The notes beneath the pieces were generated by a model, which searched no databases, had not been told where the DNA came from, and was given only the letters and a program-made list of their open reading frames with translations. The position numbers and the translations under genes were made by a program. A stretch of DNA of 64,000 nt from JALHOM01 sp964615775 (GTDB taxonomy: Bacteria; Patescibacteriota; Saccharimonadia; Saccharimonadales; 2-12-FULL-41-12), in assembly GCA_964615775.1 (NCBI GenBank), contig CAZTQB010000001.1, positions 1 through 64,000 on the forward strand. The letters run 5' to 3'. Every line of letters starts with the position of its first letter. The stretch's first letter is position 1. Below are positions 21,320 to 30,567 of this stretch, piece by piece.

Positions 21320-23818
21320 ATGAAAATTAGCTTGAATACAATGCGTGAATTGACCGGACTTGAATTGCCCTCGGTAGGTGAATTGACCGAGAAGCTTAAT
21401 CGTCAACTTGGCGGCGTAGAAGAAATTGTAGATTTGGGCAAAAAGTATAAAGACGCAGTCATCGTAAAAATAATTAAATGCGAAAAGCATCCAGGTGCTG
21501 ATAAATTAAGTGTTTGCCAGATTGATGTTGGGCAAGATGAGCTAGTGCAGGTCGTTTGTGGTGCCAAAAATGCTCGAGAGGGTCTATGGACAGTTTGGTT
21601 GCCACCACAATCGATTGTACCTTCAAGCTATAACAATAAAGACCAGTTTGTTTTAGAAATCAGAGAGATTAGGGGTGTGGTGAGTAACGGCATGTTGGCG
21701 GCTGGTGACGAGTTGGCAATAAATAATGATCACGTCGGAATTGTTGAAATTACAGAAAATGACCTAACACATGCCGAAACACTACAAACTGGAGCAAATT
21801 TTGCAGAGGTTTTTGGTTTAAATGATGTAATTATCGAAATCGAAAATAAAATGTTTACACATCGTCCAGATTGTTTTGGGCAAATAGGCGTAGCACGAGA
21901 AATATCAGGAATTTATGGTCAGAAATTTGAGGAAAGCGATTGGTATTGGAAATTCCCAGAATTTAAAGACTCTTCTGGTTTGAACTTAGAAGTATTCAAC
22001 GACTGTCCGGACAAAGCTCCAAGATTTATGGCGGTCACGATGAAAAATGTGAAGGTCCAGCAGAGTCCATTATGGCTCCAAATAACTCTCATGCGTTGGG
22101 GAGGTAAGACAATCAACAATGTTGTGGATTTGACTAACTATATAATGTTGCTCACCGCACAGCCAACTCACGCTTATGACTACGATAAATTACATAACGC
22201 TAAGCTGGGGGTTAGGCTGGCGAAGTCAGGCGAAAAAGCCAAATTATTAAACGATAAAACATACGAATTAGATGAAGAAGATATAGTAATAGTTGACGGC
22301 AAGGAAGTAGTTGGTTTGGCTGGAGTTATGGGCGGGGCAAATAGTGAAGTCTCGGCTGATACTAAAAATATCGTGTTAGAATGTGCCAACTTTGATATGT
22401 ATACAGTTCGCAGATCTAGTATGCGACACGGACTTTTTACCGATGCCCTGACTAGGTTTAACAAAGGTCAGTCTTCTGTGCAGAATGACAGAGTCTTAGC
22501 GGAGCTTATGAGATTATGTACGGAACTATCGGGTGCCGAGCAAGCCAGTAAAGTGTTTGATGAATATGATCAGGGTAAAAAAGAAAATGATCTCAATAAA
22601 TTTTCTAAGGGAATTTTTGTTGACCTAAAATTTATCAACGATAGATTAGGTTTAGATCTGCAAGTTGATGAGTTTTGTGAAATTTTACGCAGGGTTAACT
22701 TTGCTTGTGTAGTCAATGACAAATCTAACAAAATAGAGGTAGCAGCACCTTTCTTTAGGACCGATATTGAGATTCCAGAAGATGTTGTCGAGGAGGTTGG
22801 ACGGCTTTACGGCTTTGATAAATTACCTCAAAATTTACCTAAACGTACCTCTAGTCCTACTACACCGAATCAGATATTTAATGCCAAGCAAGAGATTAGA
22901 GAAATTTTGGCAAAAAGTGGCGGCAATGAAGTTTTGACTTACAGTTTCGTTCACCAAAAATTGATAAAAAATGCCGAACAAGACATATCTCAAGCTTTTA
23001 CGATCTCTAATGCCCTAAGTCCCGATCTTCAATATTATCGATTGACTGTTCTGGCAAGTTTACTAGATAAGGTCCATGCCAACATTAAGGCTGGTCATGA
23101 TGAGTTTATGTTGTTTGAAATAGGTAAAGGACATAATAAAAAGTATCACGCCGCTGACGATAATGGCCTGCCAAGTGAAATGAATTTTGTTGATATGGTG
23201 TATGCCAACAAAAACGAGTCTGATAGCTCACCGTTGTATAAGGCACGGCGTATTATAGACTTTTTAGCAAAAAGCATAGGTGTCGAGGTAGTAGCAAAAC
23301 CAGCGGATATCGGTATGGACTACCCTGTAACTGCTCCATTTGACTTATCTCGCTCGGCAATGGTTTATACAACGGGTGACGAATTTATCGGAATGATAGG
23401 CGAACTAAAAACTAGCGTTATAAGAAATTTCAAATTACCACAAAACGTATCGGCTGCAACTTTAGACTTGGAAAGTTTAGCCAAAGTTATGATTAACAAA
23501 AAATCAAGCTATCAACCGTTAAGCAAATATCCATCAATCTTTCAAGATATTACTCTAGAAGTTGATGAAAAGATGACGTACGAGGAGCTGCGAACAGAGC
23601 TTAAAAAAGCACTAGAATCTATAGTTTCACAAAGGGACATGTCGTATAAGCTTGACCTAATCGATATATACGCGGGCCAAAACACAATCAATAAAAAACG
23701 TTTAACTTTTAGACTAATTTTTGTAAGCAGTGAGCGAACCTTGACAGTAGAGCATGTCAATCAAATTATGCTACAGATTGCCGAAGAATTAAGCAAATTT
23801 AACATAAAAAGGGTATGA
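21320..23818 (+). CDS. pheT: phenylalanyl-tRNA synthetase beta subunit
   Basis: 832 residues, normal length. An N-terminal EMAP-like tRNA-binding domain (VVKIIKCEKHPGADKLSVCQ, then VVCGAKNAREG) precedes B3/B4 and B5 domains and the C-terminal anticodon-binding FDX-ACB domain (PLSKYPSIFQDITLEVDE). It forms the alpha2-beta2 enzyme with PheS. GAGG lies upstream of the ATG; the last codons overlap the next gene as ATGA. Confidence 0.93.
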   Translation: MKISLNTMRELTGLELPSVGELTEKLNRQLGGVEEIVDLGKKYKDAVIVKIIKCEKHPGADKLSVCQIDVGQDELVQVVCGAKNAREGLWTVWLPPQSIVPSSYNNKDQFVLEIREIRGVVSNGMLAAGDELAINNDHVGIVEITENDLTHAETLQTGANFAEVFGLNDVIIEIENKMFTHRPDCFGQIGVAREISGIYGQKFEESDWYWKFPEFKDSSGLNLEVFNDCPDKAPRFMAVTMKNVKVQQSPLWLQITLMRWGGKTINNVVDLTNYIMLLTAQPTHAYDYDKLHNAKLGVRLAKSGEKAKLLNDKTYELDEEDIVIVDGKEVVGLAGVMGGANSEVSADTKNIVLECANFDMYTVRRSSMRHGLFTDALTRFNKGQSSVQNDRVLAELMRLCTELSGAEQASKVFDEYDQGKKENDLNKFSKGIFVDLKFINDRLGLDLQVDEFCEILRRVNFACVVNDKSNKIEVAAPFFRTDIEIPEDVVEEVGRLYGFDKLPQNLPKRTSSPTTPNQIFNAKQEIREILAKSGGNEVLTYSFVHQKLIKNAEQDISQAFTISNALSPDLQYYRLTVLASLLDKVHANIKAGHDEFMLFEIGKGHNKKYHAADDNGLPSEMNFVDMVYANKNESDSSPLYKARRIIDFLAKSIGVEVVAKPADIGMDYPVTAPFDLSRSAMVYTTGDEFIGMIGELKTSVIRNFKLPQNVSAATLDLESLAKVMINKKSSYQPLSKYPSIFQDITLEVDEKMTYEELRTELKKALESIVSQRDMSYKLDLIDIYAGQNTINKKRLTFRLIFVSSERTLTVEHVNQIMLQIAEELSKFNIKRV

Positions 23819-25554
23819 AAAAACTATCTAAGCTTTATTTTTCATTTTTAGGGCTAGTGTTATTTGCAATGTTTTGGTTACCGGCTTTTGCCAATGCATC
23901 GACTCAAGATTTTGTGATAGAAAATTTTGATGGTCAGTATACTTTAGATAGTTCTGTCCCAGGTGGCAAGTTGAGTGTTAAAGAAACAATTGACGTGAAT
24001 TTTTCGGACAATAATCACGGTATTTATAGGGCTTTACCTAAAAAATATAAAGGTAACGATACTAAGCTGAAGATTATTGCCGTAATACGTGATGGGGCCA
24101 ATGAAAAGTACGAGACAAGTACTCAGAATGATAATTTAGTCTTAAAAATTGGTGAAGCCTCAAGCACTATTACCGGAAAACATGAGTATAAGATTGTTTA
24201 TGAACAGATTAGGGTGGTTAATTTTGATGCCGAGAAGCCTGAATTCTATTGGGATATTAATGGCGATCAATGGCAGCAATCGTTTACACACACGACTGCT
24301 AGCGTAAGTGTAAGGGATGGTAGCTTTAAATCGGATTCTGCTCCATATTTAATATGTTATACCGGCTCTATAGGTTCAAAATTAAGCCAATGCTCTTCTG
24401 AAATACAGAATGGACGGGCAAACTTTGCTACTTTGTTACCTTTAAGTGCAAATCAAACTTTGACTGTTGGTGTGCCATTGATCGAGTTTGGCTTTAGCCC
24501 ACCGCAACTTTCAACTATCGAAAAGTTAAAGCAAAACAAACTCTTTATGATCTTTTACTATGCTTGGCCATCTCTGTTCATAGGTGTGCTGTTGTTTATT
24601 CGTTGGTTAAAATTTGGCAAAGATTATAAAGATAGCGGTGTGATTGTACCAGAATTTCAACCGCCTGGAGACTTAACTCCGGCCGAAGTTGGGATGTTGG
24701 CCGATTATAATGTAGATAGTCGGGACCTATCTGCTACTATAATTGATCTTGCTGTACGAGGCTATATTCGGATTCACGAAGACGAGAAGCACTTTTTATT
24801 TTTTAAGTGGCGTAAATATTCGCTAGAACTTCTAAAAGACAATTTTTCTGACCTAAAGCCATTTGAAAAGGAGTTTTTAGAGTTGTTATTCAGCGAAATT
24901 AAGGTTGGAAATGTATTAAAAATGAGTGACCTATCTAAAGATTATTCGCTTGCTACTAAGATTAATTCCATCAAAAAAGCAATAAAAAATTCATTAGTTG
25001 ATAAGTATCAGCTAGTTGAGACTAACAACTATCAGCCATTCATGTATGAGATTGTTGTGGTTGTTGTGATTATTGTTGGTTTGGTTGTCGCTCATGATAC
25101 AGCTTTGCTTGCCAACGCCTTCCCAATTGCTTTTTTATTTGTAATAGCGTTTAAGTTTATGCCACGTCGCTCACATGCTGGCGTGGAAACCTACGAAAAA
25201 ATCATGGGTCTTAAGATGTATATGAATTTAGTCGAGAAAGATCGCTTTAAGATGACGCAAAGCGTCGATAGGCCATATGCGGAGCCGACTAAAACTCCAG
25301 AGTTGTTTGAGAAACTATTGCCGTATGCAGTAGCATTGAAGGTAGAGAAAACTTGGGCTAAGCAGTTTGACGGAGTTCTAAATACTCAGCCAGATTGGGT
25401 TGCGACCAATGCTGTGGCGTTTTCAAGTATTAATCTTGCTTCGAGTATTGGTGGGGTTACTAGTAGTTTTGCTTCGAGTTTTTCATCTAGCTCTGGTGCT
25501 AGCGGTGGTTCAGCCGGCGGCGGTGGTGGCGGCGGTGGAGGTGGAGGCTGGTAA
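23815..25554 (+). CDS. DUF2207 membrane protein with Gly-rich tail
   Basis: 579 residues. Signal peptide (FSFLGLVLFAMFWLPAFANA), an extracytoplasmic DUF2207 beta domain (SVKETIDVNFSDNNHGIYRALP), a membrane helix near 245, a cytoplasmic domain, two further membrane segments near 400-430, and a Ser/Gly-rich end with eleven glycines before the final W. Proteins of this kind are widespread in Patescibacteria and small actinobacteria; their role is unknown. Its start overlaps the pheT stop. Confidence 0.8.
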   Translation: MKKLSKLYFSFLGLVLFAMFWLPAFANASTQDFVIENFDGQYTLDSSVPGGKLSVKETIDVNFSDNNHGIYRALPKKYKGNDTKLKIIAVIRDGANEKYETSTQNDNLVLKIGEASSTITGKHEYKIVYEQIRVVNFDAEKPEFYWDINGDQWQQSFTHTTASVSVRDGSFKSDSAPYLICYTGSIGSKLSQCSSEIQNGRANFATLLPLSANQTLTVGVPLIEFGFSPPQLSTIEKLKQNKLFMIFYYAWPSLFIGVLLFIRWLKFGKDYKDSGVIVPEFQPPGDLTPAEVGMLADYNVDSRDLSATIIDLAVRGYIRIHEDEKHFLFFKWRKYSLELLKDNFSDLKPFEKEFLELLFSEIKVGNVLKMSDLSKDYSLATKINSIKKAIKNSLVDKYQLVETNNYQPFMYEIVVVVVIIVGLVVAHDTALLANAFPIAFLFVIAFKFMPRRSHAGVETYEKIMGLKMYMNLVEKDRFKMTQSVDRPYAEPTKTPELFEKLLPYAVALKVEKTWAKQFDGVLNTQPDWVATNAVAFSSINLASSIGGVTSSFASSFSSSSGASGGSAGGGGGGGGGGGW

Positions 25555-25582
25555 AGCCTTCCGGATTGTCTTAAAGTGATTA

Positions 25583-25591
25583 TGGTATAGT
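25583..25591 (+). promoter_or_regulatory. extended -10 promoter of the NUDIX gene (leaderless)
   Basis: TGG followed by TATAGT, ending 7 nt before ATG 25599. Confidence 0.6.
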
Positions 25592-25598
25592 ATTTGCC

Positions 25599-26045
25599 AT
25601 GGATGCAGCTCGAGCGATAGTTATTAATAATGGCAAGTATTTGGTTATGGAACGTAACAAATACGGTAAAAAATACCTTACGCTCGTCGGTGGGAGACTT
25701 GAAGTTGGTGAAACGCCACAGAAGGCTGTCATACGAGAAGTGTTTGAGGAAACAGGCCTAGTTGTTATAAGTCCGCGGTTAGTTTTTGTTGAGGCACCAT
25801 TAGAGAATTACGGTAAACAGTACATTTATTTATGTGAATATACTAGTGGTGAGCCTTTATTACCAGAGAATTCAGAAGAATTTGCGGCAGCTAAGTCGGG
25901 CGAGGATACTTATTTGCCCAGGTGGGCTGAGCTTACTGAGCTTAGGCAGAATTTTATACCATTTATGAGCGAGAAACTGCGAACCGAATTGCTTAATTGC
26001 TACCCTGATAACTTCCCATCTGAACCTATAACTTGGCAATCCTAA
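25599..26045 (+). CDS. NUDIX hydrolase
   Basis: 148 residues. The Nudix box is complete: GGRLEVGETPQKAVIREVFE followed by ETGL (residues about 31-54), with REVFEE binding the metal. It probably hydrolyses a nucleoside diphosphate derivative such as an oxidised nucleotide or NDP-sugar; the substrate cannot be told. The mRNA appears leaderless. Confidence 0.85.
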   Translation: MDAARAIVINNGKYLVMERNKYGKKYLTLVGGRLEVGETPQKAVIREVFEETGLVVISPRLVFVEAPLENYGKQYIYLCEYTSGEPLLPENSEEFAAAKSGEDTYLPRWAELTELRQNFIPFMSEKLRTELLNCYPDNFPSEPITWQS

Positions 26046-26165
26046 ATAACGTCGTAGATATTTTATTTGTTGCAGCTATTACATTATTTTTAGCTCGACA
26101 GTCAGCCGTATTTGAAGTAGAATATGTTTATCTATATCTAACTAAAAGGGAGTTATTTATTAAAC

Positions 26166-26729
26166 GTGAAAGAAAATAGCCAACGTATTTTTATTTTAGT
26201 AATTGTAGCTTTGTTCTTGGTATCGACATTTGCTTTTACCGGCTTTGTTTTGTATGACCACTTCAAAAACAAGGACAAAACCGCTGACAGCACAAGTGAT
26301 ATTCAAAAGCAGCTACAAGACCAAGTAAATAAGCAAACCAATAATCAAAAGGAGGGAAAATTGCAAGGAACACAACTAGCAGATTTTACACCAATACCAA
26401 AAGTAGATTCGTTACAGAAGATTGACACTGTTGTCGGTACGGGCGATGAAGTGAAGCCGGGTGATACAGTTACGGCTCATTATACTGGAGCAATTGCTTC
26501 CACTGGCAAGATTTTTCAAAGTTCACATGACAGTGGCAATCCAGTTCCATTTGGACTAGACCAGGTTATTAAGGGTTGGACAGAAGGTGTGCCTGGAATG
26601 AAAGTTGGCGGCAAACGACGTCTTATTATACCTGCCGCACAAGCTTATGGACCTCAATCGCCATCACCTGACATTCCGGCAAATTCTGATTTAGTTTTTG
26701 ATATTGAACTTGTTAAAATCGGTCAATAA
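26166..26729 (+). CDS. membrane-anchored FKBP-type peptidyl-prolyl isomerase
   Basis: 187 residues starting with GTG. An N-terminal membrane anchor (IFILVIVALFLVSTFAFTGFVLY) and a Q/N/K-rich linker precede an FKBP domain (about 75-187) with GDTVTAHYTG, GKIFQSS, VIKGWTEGVPGMKVGGKRR and the closing DLVFDIELVKI. It likely helps fold secreted or surface proteins. It stands before a glutaredoxin gene in the redox block. Confidence 0.88.
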   Translation: MKENSQRIFILVIVALFLVSTFAFTGFVLYDHFKNKDKTADSTSDIQKQLQDQVNKQTNNQKEGKLQGTQLADFTPIPKVDSLQKIDTVVGTGDEVKPGDTVTAHYTGAIASTGKIFQSSHDSGNPVPFGLDQVIKGWTEGVPGMKVGGKRRLIIPAAQAYGPQSPSPDIPANSDLVFDIELVKIGQ

Positions 26730-26835
26730 TTGATAAAAACACAACATATAGCGTATTGAAATAAGCACAAGCACTATATATAATAAATAACAGTAAACAA
26801 GCTTACTAAATAAAAGATAATAAAAAGGAAAGATT

Positions 26836-27084
26836 ATGGCAAAAGATATAACAATTTTTACAACTAACACCTGTGCGTACTGTGGTATGGTCAAAAAGTG
26901 GCTTTCGGCTAAAGGTCATAATTATGAGGAAGTTAACCTCGATGATGATCCAGCTCGTCAACAAGAAGCTTTCGAGCTAAGTGGCACTCTAACTGTGCCT
27001 GTGACAGTAGTAACTAAAGAAGATGATTCACGCGAAGTTGTAGTTGGATATAACTTGGCCAAGCTGGCTCCTGCAGTTTCTTAA
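26836..27084 (+). CDS. glutaredoxin-like protein
   Basis: 82 residues. Active site CAYC (TTNTCAYCGMVKKW, residues 12-15) and the cis-proline segment GTLTVPVTVV are typical of NrdH/glutaredoxin-like proteins. AAAGGAA precedes the ATG. It stands directly before the thioredoxin reductase fusion, which may reduce it. Confidence 0.85.
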   Translation: MAKDITIFTTNTCAYCGMVKKWLSAKGHNYEEVNLDDDPARQQEAFELSGTLTVPVTVVTKEDDSREVVVGYNLAKLAPAVS

Positions 27085-27120
27085 TCCTTAATAAAAGCAT
27101 CTATTAAAGAGAGGTAAATT

Positions 27121-28341
27121 TTGAGTGAAGTGATTTTATATGGTGCAGATTGGTGTCCAGGCTGTCGAGCCTTAAAGGAGAAGCTTGATATACGTGGGAT
27201 AAGTTATGAGTATAAAAATGTTGACGACCCAGAAACTGGCAAAGAACACGAAACTTTAGTCAGCATAGATGTTCCGGCAGGCAAAAAAGGCATACCAACA
27301 TTAAAAATTGGCGACAAAGTACAAGTTTATCCAGATGAGCAGTGGCTTATCCAAAATCTTGAAGGTTATGCTAATAACACTGATGTGGCAGCAAAAAATA
27401 CTTTAGATGGGTCTAATGAAGTATTGGATGTGTTGATGATTGGGGCTGGTCCTGCTAGTTTAACGGCAGCGATTTATACTACCCGCGAAGATTTAAATAC
27501 CGTGCTTTATGAAAAAGGTGTTGTTGGCGGTTTGGCGTCAATTACAGATTGGGTAGACAACTATCCTGGCTTTCCTGACGGTATTTCGGGCATGGAATTA
27601 GGCGAGAATCTGCGTAAGCAAGCCGAGCGATTTGGGGCAAAGATTGAACTCGGTGAAGTACTGGCTATTTCTAAAGAAGATAAGATGATTAAAGTCTCTA
27701 CAACCGACGGTGACAGATATGCAAAAACTGTTTTGATTGCTACAGGTAGTGACTATAAACGACTTGGAGTTACTGGCGAAGATGAATATTATGCTCGCGG
27801 GGTACATTTTTGTGCAACCTGTGATGGAGCATTTTATCGAGATAAAAGGTTGGTAGTGGTTGGCGGTGGTAATTCGGCAGTACAAGAGGCAATATTTTTG
27901 ACCAAATTTGCTAACCATATAGACCTATTGGTGCGTAGCGATAAAATGCGAGCTAGCGAAGTGTTGCAAGAAGATCTCAAAAAATACTCAGACGTAATCA
28001 CGGTACATTATAGCTCGTCTACCGATGAAATCGTCGGTGATGGCAAAAAAGTAACAGGTGTAAAAAGCACAACAAATGGTGAACAGAGAACAATTGAAAC
28101 TGACGGAGTTTTTGTGTTTATTGGTTTGCTGCCAAATACTAAATTCTTGGGTACTTCAGGTGTTGAGCTAGATGAGATTGGATTAATTAAAACCAACTTA
28201 AATCTTGAAACTTCAGTATCCGGCGTCTTTGCCGCTGGTGATGTTCGCAGTGGAGCAACTATGCAAATTGCCTCTGCTGTCGGTGAAGGTTCAACCGCAG
28301 CACTTAGGATCCGAGAGTATCTCGACGAACACTTTAAATAA
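27121..28341 (+). CDS. trxB: glutaredoxin-thioredoxin reductase fusion
   Basis: 406 residues starting with TTG behind GAGAGG. Residues 1-85 form a glutaredoxin-like domain with CPGC (12-15) and a GIPTLKIGD cis-proline segment. Residues from about 100 on form a thioredoxin reductase: FAD motif IGAGPASLTAAIY, redox CATC (HFCATCDGAFY), NADPH motif GGGNSAVQEA, and the C-terminal AAGDVRSG. The reductase could pass electrons to its own N-terminal domain or to the adjacent glutaredoxin. Confidence 0.9.
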   Translation: MSEVILYGADWCPGCRALKEKLDIRGISYEYKNVDDPETGKEHETLVSIDVPAGKKGIPTLKIGDKVQVYPDEQWLIQNLEGYANNTDVAAKNTLDGSNEVLDVLMIGAGPASLTAAIYTTREDLNTVLYEKGVVGGLASITDWVDNYPGFPDGISGMELGENLRKQAERFGAKIELGEVLAISKEDKMIKVSTTDGDRYAKTVLIATGSDYKRLGVTGEDEYYARGVHFCATCDGAFYRDKRLVVVGGGNSAVQEAIFLTKFANHIDLLVRSDKMRASEVLQEDLKKYSDVITVHYSSSTDEIVGDGKKVTGVKSTTNGEQRTIETDGVFVFIGLLPNTKFLGTSGVELDEIGLIKTNLNLETSVSGVFAAGDVRSGATMQIASAVGEGSTAALRIREYLDEHFK

Positions 28342-28438
28342 ATTTTTAATTTGTATTTAGTACCTAAATAGATATGAAGGTATTTAATTTTGCAACATTA
28401 TATTGCAGAAAATATCTCTCTATCAATAATTAACAAAT

Positions 28439-29143
28439 TTATTTAAAACTTTTTAATCTTTTTGGCGAATCGCCACATAAGTAGTCTACTTTATATTTTT
28501 TAGCAAAAACATGGTATGTTTCTTGTCTATTTATAGAATATATATAAATTTGCATACCTAGTTTTCTAGATAGATAAATGGTGATAGGAAAAAACCTAAT
28601 ATACTGCCGAAAGCCGATAACAGAAGCTCCGGCAAATTTTGCAAGCAAAAAGCCATATCCCCAGTTTTTACGACTTGGTAGAAACAAAATTGGGTATTTG
28701 CCACCGGATTTTTTATACTGATTTAAGTTAGAAAGATTAAACGATAACACCGACAACACATTGGCTTGGTAGCTTTCAGTAATTTTGTCGAGTTTTTCAA
28801 TAACACCGCCTGACTTTATCTCTAAAAAACAAGGGAAACCTTTAATAAAATCAAGCATTTCCTCCAGAGTAATTATTGGGTTTGGGTGCCTTTCGGTGGC
28901 TTCTCTTAAGTCCTTAAGCGTTGATTGATTAATTATTAATTTAGAGTCATAAATTCGTTGCAGTGTTTCGTCGTGGTGAAGTACGATAAAGCCGTCTTTG
29001 GTCAACCTAAGGTCAACCTCAATCGCATCAAGTTTATTTTCTATTGCACACTTGATTGCTGAAATGGTATTTTCGGTAGCGTGTTCTTCGCAGCAGCCAC
29101 GATGTCCAACTAAAATCATAGACCTATATTTTACTATATCCAC
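28439..29143 (-). CDS. glycerophosphodiester phosphodiesterase family protein
   Basis: 234 residues (a second start at 29119 would give 226). The catalytic motif GHRGCCEEHATENT and the metal-binding EVDLRLTKDGFIVLHHDE are those of the GDPD family. There is no signal peptide, so it acts in the cytoplasm, perhaps on phospholipid head groups. It overlaps the upstream gene by 20 nt, a two-gene operon. Confidence 0.85.
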   Translation of the reverse strand: MDIVKYRSMILVGHRGCCEEHATENTISAIKCAIENKLDAIEVDLRLTKDGFIVLHHDETLQRIYDSKLIINQSTLKDLREATERHPNPIITLEEMLDFIKGFPCFLEIKSGGVIEKLDKITESYQANVLSVLSFNLSNLNQYKKSGGKYPILFLPSRKNWGYGFLLAKFAGASVIGFRQYIRFFPITIYLSRKLGMQIYIYSINRQETYHVFAKKYKVDYLCGDSPKRLKSFK

Positions 29144-29774
29144 TAAAGAAATCAGTAAAAATATGATTGCTTTTTACTCCATAGCTTATAAAGTCTCTTG
29201 TTAGCTGTTCGGCCATATTTTCTGGTCCAGCTATGTAAATGTAGTGAAGAGTAGTCGGTGCTAAAATATTAAAAATTTCTTTCGACGAAATACGTGAAGG
29301 TTTTTTGATAAACTTATTTCCAAGTTTGTTAAGCGTCGGAGAGGGCATAAAAGCATCTTTTTTAGCAAAATATAAAAGTGTTATGTCTCGGTTTTCATTT
29401 AGCTCTGACTGGTTTTTTAAAATACTCAGGAAAGGAGTAATACCAATACCGCCAGCGATAAAAGACAGAGGTATGTTACTTTTTTTTGGCAAAACAAAAT
29501 CACCCATAGGCATAGAGACATCAACGTTATCATTCTTTTTTAGAGCAAGCAACGCTTGCTTAAAAGCTGTACTTTTGGGCTGAATAACCGTAGTAATAGA
29601 TAAGTATTTTTCGTTTGGTGAGCTAGAGATTGTAAACCATCGCTTGTTGTAGTTTTTTAGAGTCGGTAGAGTTAGTTCAATAAACTGTCCTGCAATAAAA
29701 TTAAATGGTTTTTCAAAATAAAAAGTAAAAATATTACTAGAATTTTTTTCTGACTTTATAAATTTTGACCTCAT
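29124..29774 (-). CDS. ferredoxin/NADPH reductase-like flavoprotein
   Basis: 216 residues. The FAD motif KRWFTISSSP (equivalent of RxYS), the pyrophosphate loop MPMGDFVLP, the NAD motif AGGIGITPFLSIL and the closing GPENMAEQL are those of the ferredoxin-NADP reductase fold. No iron-sulfur or haem domain is attached, so its electron partner is encoded elsewhere. An extended -10 (TGtTATAAT) lies upstream on the minus strand. Confidence 0.8.
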   Translation of the reverse strand: MRSKFIKSEKNSSNIFTFYFEKPFNFIAGQFIELTLPTLKNYNKRWFTISSSPNEKYLSITTVIQPKSTAFKQALLALKKNDNVDVSMPMGDFVLPKKSNIPLSFIAGGIGITPFLSILKNQSELNENRDITLLYFAKKDAFMPSPTLNKLGNKFIKKPSRISSKEIFNILAPTTLHYIYIAGPENMAEQLTRDFISYGVKSNHIFTDFFSGYSKI

Positions 29775-29959
29775 GCTAATTCTTTAAATTAATTATAACA
29801 AAAATCATTTAAGTAAGTTTTCTACTCTTGATAAAAATTTTTCAATAAATTGAATTTATGCAAAAAAGAAAAATATAAAATGTATTAAGCCAGTGACTAT
29901 TAGTTGATTGTTGATAATTTTTGACTGTATAATGTTAAAGAATAAATAAGGAGAATTTA

Positions 29960-30487
29960 GTGGCAGATTTTAATAAAATTTTAAATGCAGGTGATGTAGA
30001 TAACGGTGTAATTAATGTAGTTGTCGAAATTCCTAAATGGTCAACTTTAAAAATTGAATGGAACCGTGACTTGGCTTGTTTTCAGCTGGACCGCGTAGAG
30101 CCAAGTATTTTCCCTAAGCCAGTAAATTATGGCTTTATCCCTCAGACATTAGACGAAGACGGTGATGAATTAGATGCATTAATTATGACCAATGAGCCAA
30201 TTCCAACTGGTGTTTATTTGCAGGCAAGAGTTTTGGGCGTTATGCGGTTTGAAGATGACGGTGAAGTTGACGATAAGATAATTGTGGTGCCAGCCGATGA
30301 TCGTAATTTTGATACCCCGAAAACGCTTGATGATGTACATCAGCAGTGGAAACAGAAAATTGAACATCACTTTAATCACTATAAAGACCTTAAAAAGCCA
30401 GGTTCTACAAAAGTACTAGCTTGGGAAGATGGCGAAAAAGCCAAGGTAATTATTAGGGAGTGTGAACGGCGTTGGGCTGAAAAATAA
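29960..30487 (+). CDS. ppa: inorganic pyrophosphatase (family I)
   Basis: 175 residues starting with GTG behind AAGGAG. The family signature DEDGDELDALI (metal-binding aspartates) and the early VVEIPKWSTLKIEW are clear. It hydrolyses PPi to drive biosynthetic reactions in the cytoplasm. The promoter is TTGATT with a TATAAT 18 nt later (29906-29935 region). It lies upstream of gap but has its own stop and a short gap. Confidence 0.92.
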   Translation: MADFNKILNAGDVDNGVINVVVEIPKWSTLKIEWNRDLACFQLDRVEPSIFPKPVNYGFIPQTLDEDGDELDALIMTNEPIPTGVYLQARVLGVMRFEDDGEVDDKIIVVPADDRNFDTPKTLDDVHQQWKQKIEHHFNHYKDLKKPGSTKVLAWEDGEKAKVIIRECERRWAEK

Positions 30488-30567
30488 TAAGTAGGATTTC
30501 ACTTGAAAAAACCATAACTCCTGCTGTATGCTAAAATAAACATAAGTATAATTTCATAGGAGTAAAA

